A stretch of DNA of 19,976 nt from contig JBBIWA010000092.1 in NCBI GenBank assembly GCA_037439425.1, positions 1 to 19,976 on the forward strand. Reading direction: 5' to 3'. Source of the stretch: JBBIWA01 sp037439425 (lineage in GTDB: Bacteria; Acidobacteriota; Blastocatellia; RBC074). The position numbers were made by a program, and so were the translations under genes. The notes below the pieces were generated by a model. That model was given only the letters and a program-made list of their open reading frames with translations, searched no databases and had not been told where the DNA came from. Of the stretch, positions 14,650 through 19,976 are shown in pieces. Each line of letters begins with the position of its first letter. Position 1 is the stretch's first letter.

Positions 14650-17154
14650 ATGAAGCCACATCGTTTCACCAAACCATATATGTGGATAGTCATCGCCGCT
14701 GGCGCGTTGGCTGTGCTCTGCTCCCTTTCTCATCTCTCTCTTGCGCAGCTTGGATTTAAGTTTCTCTTCATCTCCCTGATCGCTCTGGCCCTCGCTTCGC
14801 AGATCAATTTAAGGCTTCCCAGATTGAGCTCAGGAGTCTCTCTCTCAGATACCTTCATTTTCCTCACCCTGCTGCTGTGTGGTGGAGAGGCGGCCGTAGC
14901 GCTGGCCACGGTGGAGACGCTAGTCACATCGTGGCGGCTCAGCAGGAAGGGACTGACCAGGGCATTTAACGCAGCTGTGATGGCCAGCTCGACATTTTTG
15001 ACAGCGTGGGTGCTGCATCGCGTCTTCGGCCCCGTTGTTGAGTTGGCGCGCCAATCCTTCTCCGCCGAACTCATCCTGGCGGTCTGTCTGATGGCGCTCT
15101 TGCAGTATGCTCTCAATTCCAGCCTGGTCGCCATTGCCTGGGCCTTGAGAGCTAATGCGCCGATCTGGGGGACCTGGAAGAGGTATTATCTCTGGACTTC
15201 TATAACTTATTTCGCCAGCGCTTCAGCCGCCGCTTTGACAGCCAGGCTGATTGACCAGACCAGTTTGTATGCTCTTTTGGCGATGGCTCCGATCATTGCC
15301 ATCGTCTACTTCACCTATGCTACCTATCTGAAGAACATCGAGGCTTCAGCGGCGCAGGTTGAGCAGGCCGAACGGCACGCGGCTGAGTTGCGCGAGAGCG
15401 AAGAGCGCTTCCGCAGCGCTTTCGATTATGCTCCCATTGGCATGGCGCTGGTGGCGCCTGATGGGCGCTGGCTGCAAGTCAATCGCTCCCTGTCTCAGAT
15501 CCTGGGCTATGCTGAGAGAGAGCTTTTGGCTACAAACTTTCAGTCGCTGACGCATCCGGAGCATCTGGACCTAGTGCAGACTCGAATCGCGCAGTTGCTT
15601 GAAGGCCGGATTTCTACTTGTCAGATCGAGAAGCGTTACTTTCATAAGCTCGGCCACCAGGTCTGGGCGCAGGTAGGGATCTCACTGGCTCGCTCTAGCG
15701 AAGGCGGCCAGCCGCAGCTGATCTTTCAAATCCAGGACATCACCGATCGCAAGACCGCGGAGGAGAAGCTTCTCTATGAGGCCTCCCACGATGCGCTGAC
15801 GCAACTGCCGAATCGGGCCAGATTTATGGACCTCTTGAGGCAGGCGATCAAGCGCGCGCAAGCATCCCCGGATTATCTCTTCGCCGTGCTCTTTATTGAT
15901 CTGGATCGCTTCAAGGTCATTAACGACAGCCTCGGTCACCTGATCGGGGATAAACTGCTGGTCGAGATTACGCAGCGGCTGCAGAGATGTTTGCGCTCCG
16001 GGGACACCGTAGCGCGCCTGGGCGGAGATGAGTTTACGATCTTACTCAGCGGGCTGAAAGAGATCGCAGATGTCATTGCCGTGGCTGAGCGCATCCAGAA
16101 AGAGGTCTCACAGCCTTGTCTGCTGGATGGCCACGAAACCTTCACCACTGCCAGCATCGGCATCGCCCTCTATGATACTACTTACAAGGATCCGGCCGCG
16201 CTCCTGCGCGATGCTGATATAGCCATGTACCAGGCCAAAACGGCTGGCAAGGCCCGGCATGTTATCTTCAACAGCGAGATGCACTCTCATGCGTTGGACC
16301 GGATGAGGCTCGAAGCGGACCTGCGTCGCGCGATCGAGCGGCAGGAATTCTTCCTCCTTTATCAGCCGATTGTCTCGCTGACCACAGGACAACTGACAGG
16401 GTTTGAGGCCTTGCTCCGCTGGCGACATCCGGAGCGCGGTCTGGTCTCCCCCGCAGAATTCATTCCGATTGCCGAGGAGACAGGAGCCATTGTCCCCATC
16501 GGAGAGTGGGTGCTGCTGCAAGCCGTGCGCCAGACCCGCCAGTGGCAGCGGCAGTTTCCCTGGATGCAGCACTTGAAGCTCAGCGTCAACCTTTCCGGCA
16601 AGCAGTTTACCAATGCCAATTTGATTGAGCGGGTTATCCAGACTTTGCGCCTGACCAGATTTGATCCGCATCATCTGAAATTGGAGATCACGGAGACGGT
16701 CTTGATGGAGAATATCGAAACCGCGACCGAAATGCTGAAGCAGCTTCGGGCGCTAGGGGTGCAACTGAGCATCGACGACTTTGGCACTGGATATTCATCT
16801 CTGAGCTACCTGCATCGGTTGCCGATCAACACCTTGAAGGTAGATCGCTCCTTTGTCAGTCGCATGGCAGAGCATAGTGAAAACCTGGAGATTGTCCGCA
16901 CTATCATTATGCTGGCGAAGAACCTGAGATTGGATGTGGTTGCCGAGGGCGTCGAGACCAGGCATCAGGTTGCGCAACTGAGACAACTCGACTGTGAATA
17001 CGGGCAGGGCTATTTCTTTTCTAAGCCCTTGGAAGCCGCCGCCGCAGAGGAACTGATGCTAGGGATGAGGCACCAGAAGCCAGGGCTTTGGGGTGCGATG
17101 GAAGCTGGTGCGGCAGAATTGTGGGAGCCGATAACCAGCTCTTACACCATGTAG
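14650..17154 (+). CDS. Membrane PAS/GGDEF/EAL protein, dual c-di-GMP enzyme
   Basis: Domains in order: an N-terminal membrane module (about 10-226), a short coiled linker, a PAS domain with PAC tail (about 248-372, ending IQDITDRKTAEEKL), GGDEF (about 375-545) and EAL (about 553-800). The cyclase motif is RLGGDEF (456-462), with inhibitory-site RSGD (449-452) five residues before GGDEF. The EAL phosphodiesterase residues are all present: FEALLRW (Glu586), SVNLS, LEITET, IDDFGTGYSS (Asp709-Asp710), LKVDRSF, AEGVET and QGYFFSKP. Both halves therefore look catalytically able. No Shine-Dalgarno sequence precedes the ATG, and an in-frame TGA at 14620-14622 limits any upstream start. About 25 residues after the EAL domain have no recognisable role and may be altered by the junction with the downstream RHS sequence. 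Confidence 0.92.
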   Translation: MKPHRFTKPYMWIVIAAGALAVLCSLSHLSLAQLGFKFLFISLIALALASQINLRLPRLSSGVSLSDTFIFLTLLLCGGEAAVALATVETLVTSWRLSRKGLTRAFNAAVMASSTFLTAWVLHRVFGPVVELARQSFSAELILAVCLMALLQYALNSSLVAIAWALRANAPIWGTWKRYYLWTSITYFASASAAALTARLIDQTSLYALLAMAPIIAIVYFTYATYLKNIEASAAQVEQAERHAAELRESEERFRSAFDYAPIGMALVAPDGRWLQVNRSLSQILGYAERELLATNFQSLTHPEHLDLVQTRIAQLLEGRISTCQIEKRYFHKLGHQVWAQVGISLARSSEGGQPQLIFQIQDITDRKTAEEKLLYEASHDALTQLPNRARFMDLLRQAIKRAQASPDYLFAVLFIDLDRFKVINDSLGHLIGDKLLVEITQRLQRCLRSGDTVARLGGDEFTILLSGLKEIADVIAVAERIQKEVSQPCLLDGHETFTTASIGIALYDTTYKDPAALLRDADIAMYQAKTAGKARHVIFNSEMHSHALDRMRLEADLRRAIERQEFFLLYQPIVSLTTGQLTGFEALLRWRHPERGLVSPAEFIPIAEETGAIVPIGEWVLLQAVRQTRQWQRQFPWMQHLKLSVNLSGKQFTNANLIERVIQTLRLTRFDPHHLKLEITETVLMENIETATEMLKQLRALGVQLSIDDFGTGYSSLSYLHRLPINTLKVDRSFVSRMAEHSENLEIVRTIIMLAKNLRLDVVAEGVETRHQVAQLRQLDCEYGQGYFFSKPLEAAAAEELMLGMRHQKPGLWGAMEAGAAELWEPITSSYTM

Positions 17155-17170
17155 CCTCACTTCTGTGAGG
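17155..17170 (+). terminator. Small hairpin directly after the EAL gene stop
   Basis: CCTCACTTCTGTGAGG gives a perfect 6-bp stem with a TTCT loop starting at the first base after the TAG. No T-run follows. It could slow transcription or mark the junction with the RHS fragment; chance is also possible. Confidence 0.3.
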
Positions 17171-19976
17171 CAGGCGCCAACCGCATCCTGCGGCTGATGA
17201 ACGGCACCCAGATCACCTTCGGCGATTATTACGATTTCCAGTACCTGCCGACCCTGATCAAGGATCGCAACGGCAACTTCATCAACATCTATTACAAAAC
17301 CCTCTCCAACAACGAGCGGGTGATTGATTACGTCAAAGACACGCTCGGTCGCACGATCGAGTTCTATTACGAGAACAATCGGCTGACCAAGATCCGGCAG
17401 AACCGCGCTGGGACCTACTATGACTTTATCTCCATCTCGTGGGCCCCGATCACGATCACGACCAATTTCCAGGTGGCGACTGATCCGGCCAATATCAACA
17501 ACACCACCATCTGGCAGCCCTGGTTCGTACAGTATCCGACAGGGATCAATACCCGCTTCTTTTACACCAGCTATGGACAGGTCTACCTGATCGAGAAGTG
17601 GGTGCCGACGATTGCAGGGCAGGAGCGGCGCATCGCTTACACCCGCTACAATCTGCCTTCCTACAACGGGTATTATGCGCCCGCCGGGCCGGTGGCCGGG
17701 CCAGTCAATAACAGCAGCCAATTGAGTGATCCGCCAGCCTTCACCGCGCGGTATGAGTGGGCTGAGAACTGGAATAATAGTTCCGGGATGCCGCAGGAGG
17801 CTGCTTACTACTATTACTTCGACTCGTCGGGTAACTTCTCCACGGTGACCGATCCTATGGATCGCGTCTATCGCACCGACAGCAGCAGCGGCTGCAGCAC
17901 GCAGACCATAAGCTCGAAGCTGTATGCTTCCACCGCCAGCTACAACAACGGTGCTGGCACCCCACTCAGGACGGTAACTACCATCTCGACACAGGATTCG
18001 GTGTATTGGAGCGGATACACCTACTGGGCGAATCTACGCCCGATCGAGATCACCATCACTGATGGCACGTATACCAAACGCACGCTCATCTCCTACATCA
18101 GCAGCCAGGGGGTGAACCTGCCTGCTGACATAGACGAATATCAGGGTTCATCGGTCTACCGACGCACGCAGACTGACTACAAGTGGGATGCAGAATATAT
18201 CGATCGCCATATCTTCGGATTGCCGCAGCAGGTGCGCGTCTATAGCGGAACCTCAACGTTGGTGGCCAAGACGGAATTCGTCTACGATGAGGGCTATCCT
18301 TACTTTTTGGATGCGACCGTGGATCAGGTGATCCAGCACGATAACATCAACTATGGCGGCAGCTTCATCCTCGGGCGCGGAAATCTGACCAGTGTCAAGC
18401 AGTACGAAGTGCCGGGCACCAATTGGCGTTACGTGCGTCGCACGGCTTATGACACCAACGGGAGCGTGCGGAAGGTATGGGATGGGGCTAATCATATGGT
18501 GGATCTCAATCCCTGGGATAACTTCACCAATAAACCGGGCAGCGTGGGCGAAACGCATGGCACCATCAGCGGAGTGACCGATGCTGATGGTTTTCAGAAC
18601 CGCACCAAGTATGATTGGTACACGGGGTTGCCGAAAGAGAGCTATCACGTCAACGCTACGACCGGGGCGCAGGAGAACACGATCACTTACACCTATGGCA
18701 GTGGCGACCGCTTAACTGGAGTCTATCGGCCCGATGGGGGGCAAACGACCTGGGCCTATTGGGACAACTGGCTGGCCGTAGCACAATACACCAAGCTCGA
18801 TGCGACGCAGACGCGCTATAGCTTCACGGCCTACGACGGAGCCGGGAATATCAGGTGGAATGGGAGCGATCATCCCGATGGGGTGAGCGGCAAGTACTCG
18901 CTCCAGAAGTTCTTCTACGATGCGGTGGGGCGGGCGACAAAAGTGTCGAATGTGACGGCGGTAGATGGCAACTACAACCCGATTGATGACGACGCAGCGA
19001 CGGGCTATCTCTACACCACTCTCGCTTACGATGCGCTCGACCGACAAACGAGCATCACCAGACCCGATGGCAATGTGGTGAGCTACAGCTATACGGGCTG
19101 CGGTTGCGCCGGTAGTGCGACGGTGATGGTGACTGACGAGCGCGGCAAAAAACGCAAGACGGTGGCTGATTTTCTGGGCCGTCTGCTCGAAGCGCACGAC
19201 CTGACGAGTGTGGGCGCGACTTATGGCAAAGCCGTCTACTCTTACGACGCCCTGGATCGGTTGACCGCGATCAATCACTATAACTCTGGAACAGCCTATC
19301 AAACGCGGAGTTTCAGCTATGATGGCTATGGGCAGTTGCAGAGCCAGACGACACCCGAAGGTGGGACGGTCACCTACAGCTACACGAGCGATGACCTGGT
19401 GGCAACGGTGCAAGATGGACGCGGCATCACGGCGAGTTTTAGCTATAACAACCGGCATTTACTGACCCAGATCAATTATAGTGACGCGACGCCGGATGTG
19501 GTCTACACTTATGGTGAGTACGGCGAGCGGACGAAGATGGAGGAGAAGGACAGCTCTGGAATCGTCATCGGGCAGACCGAGTACGTGTATGATGCCTTCA
19601 AGAGGCTCCAGAGTGAGAGGCGGAAGTTTGAGCCGAGTGGAGTGATGAACACGACGGAGTTCAGGGTGAGCTATGCCTACAACCTGGTGGATGCGGTGGT
19701 GCAAGTGAGCTACACGGTGGGTTGGTGGACGAAGAGCATCAATTACTCCTACACATATGCTGGAGCGCCGAAGGCAGTGGGGACGGACTTGATCCCAGGC
19801 GATGCGAGCAACAATGTGGTCAAGGATGTGGTCTATCGTGGATTTGGTGGGATCAAGAGCCTGAGCTATGGTCTCAATCCGAGGAAGCTTCAGGTGAGCT
19901 ACAGTGCCGAGCGGCAGCAGATGACGAACGTGTTGGTGCAGCGGACTGATAACACCGATCCGATTATCAATTTGAG
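17155..19976 (+). CDS. RHS/YD-repeat protein lacking its N-terminus, continues past the window
   Basis: One frame is open without a stop for 940 codons to the window edge. It encodes many YD/RHS-type repeats, for example LIKDRNGNFINIYY, DTLGRTIEFYYENNRLTKI, YDALDRQTSITRPDGNVVSYSY, TDERGKKRKTVADFLGRL and YDALDRLTAINHY. Such repeats build a hollow beta-shell that in known RHS/YD proteins encloses a C-terminal toxin or other cargo; any such C-terminus would lie outside the window. The sequence begins abruptly in mid-protein directly after the EAL gene's TAG and in the same frame. There is no signal peptide, no N-terminal domain and no Shine-Dalgarno sequence before the first ATG (17197). I therefore think it is a 5'-truncated copy that may not be expressed, or a mis-joined sequence. 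Interpretation as RHS is secure, its status as a working gene is not. Confidence 0.8.

Noticed and set aside
17059..17721. 220-codon minus-strand frame
   Set aside because: It is antisense to the end of the EAL gene and to RHS repeats. The open frame follows from codon bias on the coding strand.
18712..19458. 248-codon minus-strand frame
   Set aside because: It lies wholly antisense to the YD repeats and shows no known motif.

Overview
The window looks like a piece of a GC-rich bacterial chromosome. An acidobacterial source, perhaps Blastocatellia-like, is my best guess. It rests on the style of the RHS/YD-repeat protein (including a GCGCAG motif), the fused E1 alpha-beta dehydrogenase, the tandem DUF350 protein and abundant hairpin repeats between genes. 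This is inference from family resemblance, since no rRNA or other marker gene is present.

Layout. Bases 1-530 hold no recognisable gene but carry a 66-bp-period array of hairpin repeats whose orientation flips halfway. A decayed IS630-type transposase follows on the minus strand (530-1042). From 1158 to 8521 all genes are on the minus strand. In transcription order they are a PYROXD2/phytoene-desaturase-like FAD oxidoreductase, a tandem DUF350 membrane protein, an S9 prolyl-oligopeptidase-family peptidase, thioredoxin reductase (trxB) and a glutathionylspermidine-synthase-like ATP-grasp enzyme. The last two are 6 bp apart and probably cotranscribed. From 9000 onward all intact genes are on the plus strand: a fused E1 alpha/beta 2-oxoacid dehydrogenase, then two large membrane c-di-GMP enzymes (7TM-like/HD-GYP/GAF/GGDEF and 7TM-like/PAS/GGDEF/EAL) that share a homologous N-terminal membrane module. 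The final 2.8 kb is one open frame coding for an RHS/YD-repeat protein that has lost its N-terminus and runs off the window. It begins directly after, and in frame with, the stop codon of the EAL gene.

The most striking feature is a family of short mobile-looking elements of REPIN type: CCTGGG, hairpin, spacer, inverted hairpin, CCCAGG. They occur in exactly two tandem copies at three places, 3509-3660, 6763-6892 and 8789-8978. At each site both copies have the same orientation relative to the following gene (trxB, DUF350, E1). At each site the last copy ends 18-21 bp before the start codon, so that a conserved GGGATYTTYY-type edge runs into the Shine-Dalgarno sequence. Hairpin stems differ between copies with compensating changes. 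This suggests either insertion preferentially at ribosome-binding sites or recruitment as 5' leader elements.

Functionally the intact genes cover redox and thiol metabolism, peptide turnover, 2-oxoacid oxidation and c-di-GMP signalling. Nothing in the sequence ties them into one pathway, apart from the trxB/ATP-grasp pair and the paired c-di-GMP genes.
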